Positions 8,325-17,033 of a DNA stretch of 64,000 nt are shown in pieces; within the stretch, counting starts at the first letter, position 1, and each line of letters starts with the position of its first letter. The position numbers were made by a program, and so were the translations under genes. Below the pieces are notes generated by a model. It ran no database searches and was not told the origin of the DNA. It saw only the letters and a program-made list of their open reading frames with translations. Origin of the DNA: Solirubrum puertoriconensis (lineage in GTDB: Bacteria; Bacteroidota; Bacteroidia; Cytophagales; Hymenobacteraceae); contig NZ_LNAL01000008.1 of NCBI RefSeq assembly GCF_001483135.1, positions 1,426,001-1,490,000 on the forward strand, written 5' to 3'.

Positions 8325-9368
8325 TTGAGCAATGCGTCCCTGCCACGGGTCCATTATCTTGTCGCAGTTTTGATAGTTCAAGGTTTACTACTCGCATTGT
8401 CGACGTTATCTGGCGCGGTTACGCAGCCGCAAACAGCCACCGAGCAGCCCGTACGAATGCGCACCTTTGGGCTGGAATGCAAAACCACAATTAGCCAGGC
8501 GGCGGGCGGGGTGCTGGAGTTGTGGGTGCCCGTTCCGCGCTCCGATGCTTCGCAGCAAATACAAGCTGTGCAGGTAGAGGCAGCCTACCCCTACGAGATT
8601 GTAGAGGGCCGCTACGGCAACCGCATGCTGCACATGCGCCTGGCGCAGTCGCCCGCAACGGCATTTACCGTAACGCTGCGCTGCCAAGTAACCCGGCAGG
8701 AGCACATCAACCCGCTGCTACCTAGGGCGGCCATGCGCAAACTCCCCAAACCGCCACCCGACCCAGAGCTGAAACGTTGGCTTGGGCCTGACCGCCTTGT
8801 GCCGCTCGACGACAAGATTCGGCTTTGGGCGCACGAGGTGGTAGCCAAGGCCAATGCCAAAACCGACCTCGAAAAAGCCCGCGCCGTGTACAACCACGTG
8901 GTAAGCACCGTGCAGTACGACAAAAGCGGGCAGGGCTGGGGCCGCGGCGACATTTACTACGCTTGCGATACGCGCCGCGGCAACTGCACCGATTTCCACG
9001 CGGTGTTTATCGGTTATTGCCGCGCCCTGGGTATTCCGGCCCGGTTCAGCATCGGGCTGCCGCTGCCCCCGGAGCGCGGTACCGGCGAAGTAAAAGGCTA
9101 CCATTGCTGGGCCGAGTTTTACACCAAGCAAACGGGTTGGGTGCCCATTGATGCTTCCGAAGCAGCCAAGAACCCCGGCAAGCGCGAGTACTTTTTTGGC
9201 GCCCACGATGAAAATCGGGTGGAGTTCAGCCGCGGCCGCGACCTGGTGCTGACACCCGCCCAGCAGGGCGAACCGCTCAACTACTTTGTGTTTCCGTACG
9301 CCGAACTCAACGGGAAGCCTTACCCCGAACTGAGCTACCAATACCGCTACCGCGACGCGGCTGAGTAG
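8325..9368 (+). CDS. Exported transglutaminase-like protease-fold protein
   Basis: A 347-residue protein with an N-terminal hydrophobic export segment (LVAVLIVQGLLLALSTLSGA) and a transglutaminase-like core. The papain-like triad is visible: C221 in RRGNCTDFH, H260 in GYHCWAEFY and D276 in VPIDASEA. A beta-rich region of about 100 residues precedes it (VLELWVPVPRSD), the usual N-terminal partner of bacterial transglutaminase-like proteins. Members act as peptidases or amide-bond enzymes; the substrate cannot be named. The start is a TTG; no in-frame ATG lies before the export segment, so the exact start is uncertain. Confidence 0.85.
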   Translation: MSNASLPRVHYLVAVLIVQGLLLALSTLSGAVTQPQTATEQPVRMRTFGLECKTTISQAAGGVLELWVPVPRSDASQQIQAVQVEAAYPYEIVEGRYGNRMLHMRLAQSPATAFTVTLRCQVTRQEHINPLLPRAAMRKLPKPPPDPELKRWLGPDRLVPLDDKIRLWAHEVVAKANAKTDLEKARAVYNHVVSTVQYDKSGQGWGRGDIYYACDTRRGNCTDFHAVFIGYCRALGIPARFSIGLPLPPERGTGEVKGYHCWAEFYTKQTGWVPIDASEAAKNPGKREYFFGAHDENRVEFSRGRDLVLTPAQQGEPLNYFVFPYAELNGKPYPELSYQYRYRDAAE

Positions 9369-9399
9369 CGGCTTTGGGTAAGTAGCTCCGCAGAAATGC

Positions 9400-9407
9400 T
9401 ACCTTGC
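9400..9407 (+). promoter_or_regulatory. Putative -7 box TACCTTGC before the AraC-type regulator
   Basis: A TACCTT-type box 26 bases before the start codon at 9434, with TTTG at 9373-9376 as a possible -33 element. Confidence 0.4.
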
Positions 9408-9433
9408 CCCTATTGGCAGTGCATCCTTAGGTT

Positions 9434-10657
9434 ATGCAAATACCTTTTACTCCACTGGTTGCGCTGCTGTTTGCGGTAGTAGCGCAGGCCGTGTTTGCCG
9501 CGGGCCTGCTCTGGACGGCGCCACTCAACCGCCTGCCCAACCGCTTTTTGGCACTGCTGATGCTGGCCATTGCCCTATGGCTGCTCGATGCCTTTTTCCG
9601 GGTGGCCAACGTGTATGGGCAAAACCCCAATTGGTATTTCGCGCCCATCTACTACTCCTTCGCTTTCGGGCCGCTTTTGTACCTGTACGTGCAAAGCCTC
9701 GTCAACCACGGTTTTCGGTGGCGGGGCCGGTACTTGTGGCATTTTGTGCCGGTGCTGCTGCAAGCGGCGCTGTACTGGTGGTTGCGCTTTCAGCCCTACG
9801 AAACCCGCAACTGGTTTTGGCAAACCATTCATCGGCCCTATACCTACCGGCTCGAGTTTGTTGGCACGTGGGTGTCGTTGATGGTGTACCTAGGGCTGGC
9901 GCTGCAGCTGCTGCGCCGCTACGGGCGCTACCTCAACGACAACTTTTCCGAAACCTCGCAGCTGCGCCTGCGCTGGCTGCGCACCTTGCTGCTGGTGCTG
10001 GCGGTGGTAAGCGCGCAGTGGCTGCTGGAGCTGGTGCTGCGCGAGTTTTTTGGGCTGTACTACCGCTACGATTACTCCACCGAGTTGCTGGGTGGCGTGG
10101 TGCTGCTGATTGGCGTGGTGGGCTTGCGGCAAGCCAACATGGCGGCCGTGCATTTCGAGCCCGACGCGGAGGAGCCCTTGCTTGTGCCCGAGGCGCAACC
10201 CGCAGCGGCAGCTGCCGCGCCCAGCGCAGTGCTAGCCGCTCCCGATCGGCCGATGGTAGCCGAAACCGCTGTGGCGGCCCTGCCTGCAACCGAGGTAGCC
10301 CGCCCAAGCCAAACCACCGATGCAGCCGTGGTGGAGCGCATTCGGGAGGCCCTCGAGAACCAAAAGCTGTACCTGAACCCCACGCTTACGCTGGCCGAGC
10401 TATCGGCGCATACGGGTTTGGCACCCCGGCTTATTTCGTTTACCGTGAACAACGGCTTCGGCCAATCCTTCAATGATTTGGTGAACAGCTACAGGGTAGC
10501 CGAGGTAAAGCGGCGCCTCGCCAGCACCAACGATGCCACACGCCTTACCCTGTTGGGCATTGCTTTCGAGTGCGGGTTCAACTCCAAAACTACCTTCAAC
10601 CGCATCTTCCGGCAATTTACCGGCATGGCGCCGAGCGCCTACGTCCGGCTTCAGTAG
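9434..10657 (+). CDS. Membrane-anchored AraC family transcriptional regulator
   Basis: A 407-residue regulator. Residues 1-235 contain about seven hydrophobic segments, an integral membrane sensor region. A linker rich in Ala and Pro (about 240-290) follows, then a C-terminal AraC/XylS DNA-binding domain with two helix-turn-helix units: LTLAELSAHTGLAPRLIS and LTLLGIAFECGFNSKTTFNRIF, ending in FTGMAPSAYV. This 7TM-AraC layout is common in Bacteroidota and lets a regulator sense a signal at the membrane while bound to DNA. The ligand is unknown. It precedes the 10765-11918 gene pair, separated by a terminator, so those genes are possible but unproven targets. Confidence 0.9.
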   Translation: MQIPFTPLVALLFAVVAQAVFAAGLLWTAPLNRLPNRFLALLMLAIALWLLDAFFRVANVYGQNPNWYFAPIYYSFAFGPLLYLYVQSLVNHGFRWRGRYLWHFVPVLLQAALYWWLRFQPYETRNWFWQTIHRPYTYRLEFVGTWVSLMVYLGLALQLLRRYGRYLNDNFSETSQLRLRWLRTLLLVLAVVSAQWLLELVLREFFGLYYRYDYSTELLGGVVLLIGVVGLRQANMAAVHFEPDAEEPLLVPEAQPAAAAAAPSAVLAAPDRPMVAETAVAALPATEVARPSQTTDAAVVERIREALENQKLYLNPTLTLAELSAHTGLAPRLISFTVNNGFGQSFNDLVNSYRVAEVKRRLASTNDATRLTLLGIAFECGFNSKTTFNRIFRQFTGMAPSAYVRLQ

Positions 10658-10685
10658 TAGCCTAGGCCCACATCATGATTTGGGG

Positions 10686-10713
10686 CGCCCCAACTCCGGA
10701 AATGGGGCGTTTT
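10686..10713 (+). terminator. Terminator after the AraC-type regulator
   Basis: Stem CGCCCCA/TGGGGCG with a 10-base loop and TTTT, 29 bases past the stop codon. Confidence 0.7.
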
Positions 10714-10764
10714 GAGCTGAGGCAAACAGCACTTTTGGGTCGTTCAACATCAACCCCACGACAC

Positions 10765-11301
10765 ATGAAAACCCTGTTTGCTGCCCCTGTGCTGGGCTTG
10801 CTGATGCTAGTAGCACCTAGGGCCCACGCCCAAGCCGCCTGGCCCGACCGCACCCGTGCGCTGCCGGCCAAGCTGCGCCAAGTACCGGTAGGCCTTACGC
10901 TGTGGCACACGCCCAACCCGGTGTACCCCGAGCCCAACCCCGAAAAGCCAGGCCAATACGTGTGGAAGCACAGCACCAGCGTACGCGCCGACGTGGCCGA
11001 CCTCGAGATAGTGGAGTGCGGCAGCTTTATCTGGTACAACGAAAGCGGCTGGCAGGCCAACATGCGCGAAACCCCCGCCGAGTTTGCCGAACTGTTCGGG
11101 TGCCCCCAAGGCAAACTCCTGAAAGGCCAGACCTACACCTATGAGCGCAACTACCGCTACGCCACCAGCCGGCAGCAGCTGTACGGCGGCGATGCGCTCT
11201 GGTACATCTTGGCCCGCGACAAAAACGGGCGGCTTTTCAAAGGCATGGGCCTCATCGAAACGGAGCAGCAGCTCCAGGGTGATAACACATCAACGCGCTA
11301 A
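10765..11301 (+). CDS. Secreted hypothetical protein
   Basis: A 178-residue protein with a signal peptide (MKTLFAAPVLGLLMLVAPRAHA). I do not recognise the family. The mature part is rich in aromatic and charged residues and contains repeated Tyr/Arg stretches such as YERNYRYATSRQQLYGG. The start at 10765 is chosen for the signal peptide; an upstream in-frame start at 10675 overlaps the preceding terminator. The YceI gene begins 11 bases after its stop, so the two are probably co-transcribed. Confidence 0.75.
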   Translation: MKTLFAAPVLGLLMLVAPRAHAQAAWPDRTRALPAKLRQVPVGLTLWHTPNPVYPEPNPEKPGQYVWKHSTSVRADVADLEIVECGSFIWYNESGWQANMRETPAEFAELFGCPQGKLLKGQTYTYERNYRYATSRQQLYGGDALWYILARDKNGRLFKGMGLIETEQQLQGDNTSTR

Positions 11302-11312
11302 GCACAAAGGCC

Positions 11313-11918
11313 ATGTCAACTACAATCAACCAACGGGCAGTGGGAGTGTGGCTTGTGGGGCTGCTGTGCCTAGGTGCCTTGCTGCTGATGAGCTTCGGGC
11401 AAGCACCCACCCGCTACGTAGTGCGCCCGGCCGCCTGCCGCCTTGCCTGGACGGGCTATGCCGAGGTGGGCACCTGGGCGCCCAGCGGTACCGTGCAGCT
11501 GCGGCAGGGCAGCTTCGAGTACGACGGAACCACGCTGCGCAACGGCGTTTTCGAGATTGATATGCGCACCATAGCCCACGAAAACGCCCAACTGCAGCAG
11601 CACCTTCGTGGCGCCGACTTTTTTGCGGTAGCTGAGTTTCCGGCGGCCACATTTCGGCTGAGGCAGGTAAGCAATGGGCGGGCTACGGGTTGGCTTACCA
11701 TCAAAGGAGTTACCCAGCCTGTCGAGTTTCCGGTGCAGTTGGAGCGCCAAGGCAGCACGTTGCGCATCGAGGGAGCCGCTACGCTCGACCGCACCCGTTA
11801 CGGCATTCGCTACAACTCGCGCAGCTTTTTTGCCGACCTAGGCGACCAAGCCATCCGCAACGACTTTCGCATCGTTTTCGCAGTAGTGGCTGATGCTCAG
11901 CTCCGAGCGCTGCCCTAA
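11313..11918 (+). CDS. YceI family lipid-binding-like protein
   Basis: A 201-residue exported protein of the YceI family, a lipocalin-like beta barrel that binds isoprenoid-type lipids in known members. An N-terminal hydrophobic segment (VGVWLVGLLCLGALLLM) serves for export. The core shows the expected pattern: GTVQLRQGSFEYDG, FEIDMRTI, LRGADFFAVAEFPAATF, WLTIKGVTQPVEFPV and DRTRYGIRYNS. The exact ligand is unknown. It is 11 bases downstream of the secreted hypothetical gene at 10765. Confidence 0.92.
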   Translation: MSTTINQRAVGVWLVGLLCLGALLLMSFGQAPTRYVVRPAACRLAWTGYAEVGTWAPSGTVQLRQGSFEYDGTTLRNGVFEIDMRTIAHENAQLQQHLRGADFFAVAEFPAATFRLRQVSNGRATGWLTIKGVTQPVEFPVQLERQGSTLRIEGAATLDRTRYGIRYNSRSFFADLGDQAIRNDFRIVFAVVADAQLRALP

Positions 11919-11996
11919 GTAGCCAAACTGGCTAAGCTGATGAGAAGTCTATGCTAAAATATTTAGTTTATTATAGCTATATATTTTAGCTCTTAT

Positions 11997-12004
11997 TATA
12001 TTTG
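11997..12004 (+). promoter_or_regulatory. Putative -7 box TATATTTG before DUF3224 gene
   Basis: Exact TAnnTTTG match within a strongly AT-rich stretch (11950-12004), 27 bases before the ATG at 12032. Confidence 0.55.
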
Positions 12005-12031
12005 ACTAATCATCAGCAAAGGGGTAAGCTC

Positions 12032-12433
12032 ATGGATATACGTGCGGTTAGTACACTCGAGCTAGGTGCGTGGTCCGAAGAAACCTACCAGGAGCTAGCC
12101 GATGCGCCAGCCATGGCACGGGCCAGTGCCACGCAGCTGTTTAGCGGAGATATTGAGGGCGAAGGCCGCCTTGAGATTCTGATGACCTACTACCCCGATG
12201 GCTCGGCCAGCTCGGTAGGGTTGGAGCGGGTGGTGGGCCGCGTAGGAGGGCGCACCGGCAGCTTTGTGTTGCAGCACAGCGGCAGCCTCGAAGACGGGGT
12301 AGCCAAAGCCAACCTGGCGGTGGTGCCCGGCTCGGGTACGCACGAGCTAAACGGGCTGCATGGCCGCGGCTGGTGCGTGCGCCCCCAAGGCAAACCCGGG
12401 GCTATTACACTGGAATACAGCTTTGAGGACTAG
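12032..12433 (+). CDS. DUF3224 family protein
   Basis: A 133-residue cytoplasmic protein of the DUF3224 family, an uncharacterised beta-barrel family related to the allene-oxide-cyclase-like fold. Characteristic blocks are FSGDIEGEGRLEILMTYYPDG, GRTGSFVLQHSGSL and VVPGSGTHELNGLHGRG. Length is typical. The ATG at 12032 is preferred because the longer frame starts on a TTG inside the promoter box. An AAGGGG stretch lies about 8 bases upstream. Function is unknown. Confidence 0.88.
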   Translation: MDIRAVSTLELGAWSEETYQELADAPAMARASATQLFSGDIEGEGRLEILMTYYPDGSASSVGLERVVGRVGGRTGSFVLQHSGSLEDGVAKANLAVVPGSGTHELNGLHGRGWCVRPQGKPGAITLEYSFED

Positions 12434-12537
12434 CCCGCCGGCGCCCTAGGTATTGGGCAGGCCGAGTGCGTGTACTAGCTGAACAATACCCATTTACCGC
12501 GTCGGTAGTACAACGGAGGCCAAGTTACTTCCTCCGC

Positions 12538-13215
12538 ATGCCCACCAAGCGCCAGCCCCGCGAGTTTATTCTGCAAACCGTAACCCTGCACCAAGAGGTG
12601 AACGGGGTTGAAGAGCTAACCCTAAGTACCAATGCCGGCGACATGCCGGCTCGTTTTCACCCTACTGCCCCATACGCCAGCGCCGTGCTGTGGGTAGGGG
12701 GCGCAGGCGGTGGCCTCGATGGCCCGGCCTGGGGCATGTACCCTAGGTTGGCCGCCCAGTTGCAGCTGCACGGCATTGCCTCCCTGCGCCTGCACTACCG
12801 CTACCCCAACGACCTCGAAGCCTGCGTGTACGATGTGCTGCTGGCGGTGCAGTACATGGTACAGCACCGTTCTCTTATCAAGGTAGCGCTGGTGGGGCAC
12901 TCGTTTGGCGGAGCGGTGGTAATTGCGGCCGGGGCCATGGCCAGCGAGGTAACGACCGTAGTGGCCATGAGCAGCCAAACCTACGGCACCAACTTAGCGG
13001 CCAGGCTCAGCCCCAAGCCCTTGCTGCTGGTGCACGGCACCGACGACGAAATACTGCCACCCGCCTGTTCCGAGGACATCTTCGCGCGGGCTAGCGAGCC
13101 GAAAGAGCTGTTGCTGTACCCCGGCTGCGGCCACGGGCTCGACGAGTGCTGCGACCAGGTTGACGAGGACGTAGTAGCCTGGCTCACGCGCCACCTGATG
13201 CAGTCCAGCACCTAG
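12538..13215 (+). CDS. Alpha/beta hydrolase, dienelactone-hydrolase-like
   Basis: A 225-residue alpha/beta hydrolase. The nucleophile elbow GHSFGG has S122; the acid is in HGTDDEILP (D169 or D170) and the base is H199 in PGCGHGLDE. A GGAGGG segment at about 54-59 probably forms the oxyanion hole. There is no signal peptide, so it is cytoplasmic. The substrate is unknown; esterase or dienelactone hydrolase activity is usual for this type. An upstream GTG at 12466 could extend it by 24 residues that lack family character. The stop codon overlaps CCTAGG. Confidence 0.85.
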   Translation: MPTKRQPREFILQTVTLHQEVNGVEELTLSTNAGDMPARFHPTAPYASAVLWVGGAGGGLDGPAWGMYPRLAAQLQLHGIASLRLHYRYPNDLEACVYDVLLAVQYMVQHRSLIKVALVGHSFGGAVVIAAGAMASEVTTVVAMSSQTYGTNLAARLSPKPLLLVHGTDDEILPPACSEDIFARASEPKELLLYPGCGHGLDECCDQVDEDVVAWLTRHLMQSST

Positions 13216-13220
13216 GCCAA

Positions 13221-14039
13221 TTAGCCTTCCTTGTACAGCTTGCCCGCCTTCTCAGCTGACACTTTGATGCCCTTGATCATGGCCGAGCTGAAGCCTTGGT
13301 GCTCCATTTCGTTGAGGCCGGCAATGGTGCAGCCCTTGGGCGAGGTCACTTTATCAATTTCCTGCTCGGGGTGCGAGGCCAGCTGCAACAGCAAATCGGC
13401 GGCGCCTTTGGCGGTTTGGGCAGCCATCTTCAGGGCATCGTGGGCATGAAAGCCGATTTCGGTGCCGCCCTGCGAGGCTGCCCGAATGGAGCGCAGAAAA
13501 AAAGCAATGCCGCATGCGCACAGGGCCGTGGCCGAGGTCATCAGTTCCTCATTGATGCGGATGCTCACGCCCACGGTGTCGAAGAGGCGCTGCACCAAGG
13601 CAAAGTCATCCTCCGCAGCCTCATCAGCCGCCACGCACGTCATCGATTGGCCAATGGCAATGGCGGTGTTGGGCATGGCGCGCACCACGCGCACCGACTG
13701 CCCTAGGTGCTGCCGGATATCGGCGCAGCTCACCCCCGAAACCACCGATATCAGCAGCGGCTGCCGGCTTTGCAAAGCCGGGGCTATTTCATCGAGCAGC
13801 TTATTCAGTTGTTGCGGCAGTACGGCCAGCACCACAATATCTGCAGCCTGCACGGCGCCTAGGTTGTCGGCGGTGGTGGCGTAGCCGGCAGCGGCCAGCG
13901 GAGCCAGGGCAGCCGTGTTGCGGCGCGTAAGGGTAACGTGCGCGGGTACCGCCATGCCGGCTTTCACGAGTCCCTTGGCCAAGGAAAGGCCAATGTTGCC
14001 GCTGCCCAAAATGGCGATGTTGAGGTTGGTGCTATCCAT
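13221..14039 (-). CDS. proC: Pyrroline-5-carboxylate reductase
   Basis: A 272-residue enzyme that reduces 1-pyrroline-5-carboxylate to proline with NAD(P)H. The nucleotide-binding motif GSGNIG is at residues 12-17, VVLAVLPQQ and RAMPNTA follow in family order, and the C-terminal signature VTSPKGCTIAGLNEMEHQGF is clear. Length is normal. The start at 14039 (MDSTNLNIAIL) is favoured over 14054. Its stop is 5 bases from the stop of the convergent hydrolase, with no terminator visible between them. Confidence 0.95.
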   Translation of the reverse strand: MDSTNLNIAILGSGNIGLSLAKGLVKAGMAVPAHVTLTRRNTAALAPLAAAGYATTADNLGAVQAADIVVLAVLPQQLNKLLDEIAPALQSRQPLLISVVSGVSCADIRQHLGQSVRVVRAMPNTAIAIGQSMTCVAADEAAEDDFALVQRLFDTVGVSIRINEELMTSATALCACGIAFFLRSIRAASQGGTEIGFHAHDALKMAAQTAKGAADLLLQLASHPEQEIDKVTSPKGCTIAGLNEMEHQGFSSAMIKGIKVSAEKAGKLYKEG

Positions 14040-14252
14040 AGTCGAGAGGGGCAATTAGTGTGCGCCGCCTGGGTTATGGCCCCCCGGTTAAGCGGGCATA
14101 TAGTAAAAGTGCAGTTTGGCCCCCGAAGGTTGCAGCCTCACTTGCGTTATGGGCTGCAATCTTAATACTTCGGTAACGTGCAAGCCGCTTATACGTCAGA
14201 CCTTTGCGCTGAGGATTGCCCGCTACTGAGCTACGGGCGTAGCCTATACTGA

Positions 14253-14283
14253 AAAGCCCCGGCGCTGAGCGCCGGGGCTTTGT
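14253..14283. terminator. Hairpin terminator near the end of the YetF-like gene
   Basis: A 13-bp stem (AAAGCCCCGGCGC with complement), TGA loop, with short A- and T-runs outside, 13 bases past the YetF-like stop on the minus strand. The 200 bases between it and proC hold nothing recognisable. Confidence 0.8.
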
Positions 14284-14296
14284 GTTTGGGGTTGTG

Positions 14297-15022
14297 CTAC
14301 AAGGCCGGTTCGCTCTGCCGCTGCGCTGTGCAGGCGGGTATCCAAGCATCGGTTTGGCACTCGGGGCAAGTAGCCACGGCACCGCGCTCCAAGTGCTGCA
14401 CGTAGCCGCACTGGCAGCAGGCATGCAGCCCGGCCTTTTCTACACGCTTGCGTTCCTGCCCAAGCCGCTCGGGCCAAATGGGCAAGCCGGGCTGTACGTC
14501 TTCGGGTGTGTAGAAGTAGGCGCTGACGTTGCCGGTGGCCTCGATGTAGGCGCGGCGCACTTGCCCTAGGTGCTCTACCTGCAGCTGGCGCAACTCGCCG
14601 AATAGCTCTTTCTGCGTCAGGTTTTGGCGCTTAAAGTTTTCGAGCTGCACCCGGCCTTCCTCGATCAGCAGCACCGGAGCGCCCTCGAGCCAATTGCTGA
14701 AGCGGGGCAACTTTTCGGTAAGGCGGTTGAACAGCAGGTACATGCCGGCTACCATGGTAAACACAACCGCCACGTGCAGCAGCGGCACGTCGTCGTAAAA
14801 CATGGCGTCGCCGGCGGCCGAGCCCAGCGCCAGAATAATGCTGAGCTCGAAAATGGAAAGTTGCCGCACGCCGCGCCGGCCCGTAATGCGCAGCAAGCCC
14901 AACGTGAGCAGGTAAGTAACCAAGCAGCGGAAAGCCACCTCGAGCAAATACGCGGGCGGAGCCTCATCCGACAACAGCACGCGCTGCCAGTCGAATGGCT
15001 CGATGGATGAAAGCAATAGCAT
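14297..15022 (-). CDS. YetF/DUF421 membrane protein with C-terminal zinc ribbon
   Basis: A 241-residue protein with three N-terminal membrane segments (about residues 20-115), the TGRRGVRQLSIFELSIILALGSAAGD block typical of DUF421, and the soluble YetF domain (NWLEGAPVLLIEEGRV, then FKRQNLTQKEL). Beyond it is a Cys pair CxxC (CCQCG) and a second CPEC, which look like a zinc ribbon. Function is unknown; relatives are spore or stress membrane proteins in Firmicutes. The start at 15022 (MLLLSSIEP) is chosen because the longer frame from 15106 would translate the terminator hairpin of the upstream pectinesterase gene. Confidence 0.85.
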   Translation of the reverse strand: MLLLSSIEPFDWQRVLLSDEAPPAYLLEVAFRCLVTYLLTLGLLRITGRRGVRQLSIFELSIILALGSAAGDAMFYDDVPLLHVAVVFTMVAGMYLLFNRLTEKLPRFSNWLEGAPVLLIEEGRVQLENFKRQNLTQKELFGELRQLQVEHLGQVRRAYIEATGNVSAYFYTPEDVQPGLPIWPERLGQERKRVEKAGLHACCQCGYVQHLERGAVATCPECQTDAWIPACTAQRQSEPAL

Positions 15023-15062
15023 AGCGGCAACTAAGTAGCCTGGGTGTGACAGGTAGTAGCAA

Positions 15063-15098
15063 AAAAGCGCAGCACCGGTGTGGCGGTGCTGCGCTTTT
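15063..15098 (-). terminator. Terminator of the pectinesterase operon
   Basis: A 15-bp stem (CGGTGCTGCGCTTTT with its complement), followed on the minus strand by T-rich sequence, about 80 bases after the pectinesterase stop. Confidence 0.85.
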
Positions 15099-15176
15099 CT
15101 ACGCATCGGCAGCGGTTGGGGCTGAGGCGCAGGCGGTTTACTTTAGGTAAGCTGAACCCGCCCTAGGTGCGCTGCG

Positions 15177-16136
15177 CTACAAATCCTGCTTGGGGTTCCA
15201 GTTTCTGAACACGTTTTGCAGGGTGTACTGCTGCGCTTCGGCTGCGGTGAGCTGGTGCGCCCACAGCACGCGCTGCTTGGGCTGATAGCCCTTGCCGCGG
15301 TTGTTGTACTCGGCGTAATAGGCGGTTTGCTTGTTGCTTTCTTTCTCCCAATGGTCCCAACCCTCGGGCCGGATGTGCGGCCCGAGGTCGCAGCCGATAA
15401 ACACCGTTTTGGCATGCGGCCGCCACGGGCGCCCTAGGTAAAACGAACCCTTGGCAGCATCGGCAGCTGGCACCACGCGGCAGTTGCTGAACACGTAGCC
15501 GTAGCGGGTGCTGTCGGGCGTGGAGGCGGCCGTAACGTAGCCGTTTTGCTTGCACACAAGGGTGCAGTTCTCAAACCACGCCGTGCTCGAGCCGAAGATG
15601 AAGTCAACGGTGCCCTCGATGTAACAATCCTGGTAGTACTGGCGCGCGCCGTAGCCGTAGGTGTACAAGGTGTCCTGAAACCCCAGAAAACGGCAGTTTC
15701 GGAAACGGGCTTTATCACCCGCCACCCACATAGCCACGGCTTGGCCAACGGGCCCCGAAGAGTTCTGAAACGTCAGGTTTTCGGCCGTGAAATCGGTGCC
15801 GTAGATGTAGCAGCTCGCGGAGCCCGAAGTGCCCTTGTCTTCGCCGAAGATGTTCTTCTTCTGGTTGTAGTCGTCGTAGGTGAGGATGGTTTGGTCGCGG
15901 TCTTCGCCGATAAAACGCACGAAATTTTTCGAGCCGGCCACGATGAGCTTTTCCTTATAAGTGCCCTTCTTGATGAAGATGGTAGTCACCTTCTTGCGGA
16001 AATCGGGCACGGCGTTGATGGCCTCCTGCACGGTTCGGAACTGCCCCGATCCATCCTGCGCCACTACAAAATCATACCCTAGGGCGCGGCCGATCATCAG
16101 CCAGCTCAGGTACAAAAACGAAAGCAGATGCTTCAT
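15177..16136 (-). CDS. Pectinesterase (pectin methylesterase, CE8)
   Basis: A 319-residue exported enzyme that removes methyl esters from polygalacturonate. After a signal peptide (MKHLLSFLYLSWLMIGRALG) the right-handed beta-helix carries the CE8 signatures: GQAVA (Q132), QDTLY with D155, GTVDFIFG with catalytic D178, and YLGRPWRP with the conserved Arg near residue 240. Length is normal. Its ATG overlaps the stop of the upstream rhamnogalacturonan acetylesterase gene by 4 bases, so both are translated from one message and work on pectin together. Confidence 0.95.
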   Translation of the reverse strand: MKHLLSFLYLSWLMIGRALGYDFVVAQDGSGQFRTVQEAINAVPDFRKKVTTIFIKKGTYKEKLIVAGSKNFVRFIGEDRDQTILTYDDYNQKKNIFGEDKGTSGSASCYIYGTDFTAENLTFQNSSGPVGQAVAMWVAGDKARFRNCRFLGFQDTLYTYGYGARQYYQDCYIEGTVDFIFGSSTAWFENCTLVCKQNGYVTAASTPDSTRYGYVFSNCRVVPAADAAKGSFYLGRPWRPHAKTVFIGCDLGPHIRPEGWDHWEKESNKQTAYYAEYNNRGKGYQPKQRVLWAHQLTAAEAQQYTLQNVFRNWNPKQDL

Positions 16137-16957
16137 GGCGTGGTGGGCTGCGCGTCGGGTTTGTTAGTGGCGGGCGGCACGGCGTTTTTGGGCAGCGGCT
16201 TAGCCATGCGCTCGGCCAGCAGCGGCAGCTTTTGGGCTTGTACTTGGCCTATTACCAACTGGGCCATTTTGCGGGCACCCAACTCGCTGAAGTGCGTGTT
16301 GTCGTCGCGGCCGTAGGGGTAGTTGGGATGCTCGCCCGGGGCCAGCTGCAGAAACAACAGCTTGGAGTTTTCTTCGCCGAACTGCTGCAGCAGCTCCCGG
16401 CTGAGCTTATCAAGGTCGATGAGCGGCACCTTATGGGTTTTGGCCACCTCGGCCGTGGCCGCCGAATACGCAACGTGGGTTTCTTGCTGCTGGCCGTTCT
16501 TAAACTTGCGCCGCGTTACGGGCGTGATAAGCACCGGATAGGCCTTTTTACTCCGGGTTTCCTGCACAAACCGGATCAGGTTGTTGCGGTAATTGGCCGG
16601 CGAGGTGTAGCGGTCGGGGTGGGCTTCCGATTCGTCGTTGTGGCCGAACTGGATGAACACATAGTCGTCGGGCTGCAGCGTTTGCATCACGGCTTGCCAG
16701 CGGTTTTCGGCCAGGAAAGTGCGCGTGCTGCGGCCATTCATGGCGCGGTTATCCACTACCACCGTCGAGTCGAAGTAGGTGGGCAGCGGCATGCCCCAGC
16801 CGGTTTCGGGAAAGGTTTGCTTTACCTTCTGCGCAATCGTCGAGTCGCCGATGAGGTACAGCTTAATCTTCTTGGGCGGGGCGGGTGCCGTGGTGAATGC
16901 CGCCAGCAGCAGGAGCAGCAAGCTCAGCGGAACTAGTTTTTGATAGGGATTAGGCAT
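16133..16957 (-). CDS. Rhamnogalacturonan acetylesterase (SGNH hydrolase, CE12-like)
   Basis: A 274-residue exported SGNH/GDSL esterase that should remove acetyl groups from rhamnogalacturonan I. The blocks are GDST (block I, nucleophile Ser), NGRST (block II), GHND (block III) and DNTHF (block V, Asp/His pair). An N-terminal hydrophobic segment (LVPLSLLLLLLAAF) targets it to the periplasm. It is first in a two-gene operon with the pectinesterase, overlapping by 4 bases. A close paralogue lies upstream at 17283-18065, separated by repeat DNA. Confidence 0.93.
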   Translation of the reverse strand: MPNPYQKLVPLSLLLLLLAAFTTAPAPPKKIKLYLIGDSTIAQKVKQTFPETGWGMPLPTYFDSTVVVDNRAMNGRSTRTFLAENRWQAVMQTLQPDDYVFIQFGHNDESEAHPDRYTSPANYRNNLIRFVQETRSKKAYPVLITPVTRRKFKNGQQQETHVAYSAATAEVAKTHKVPLIDLDKLSRELLQQFGEENSKLLFLQLAPGEHPNYPYGRDDNTHFSELGARKMAQLVIGQVQAQKLPLLAERMAKPLPKNAVPPATNKPDAQPTTP

Positions 16958-17033
16958 CGGTGTTACTGATTATGACACATCCTGAGGCGCCAGCCAAAGA
17001 GCCTCCTTGTGCAAGTACGACCTAGGCAACCAA

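Noticed and set aside
15022-15106. Longer N-terminus for the YetF-like protein
   Set aside because: It would translate the terminator hairpin of the pectinesterase operon; no membrane-protein pattern begins before 15022.
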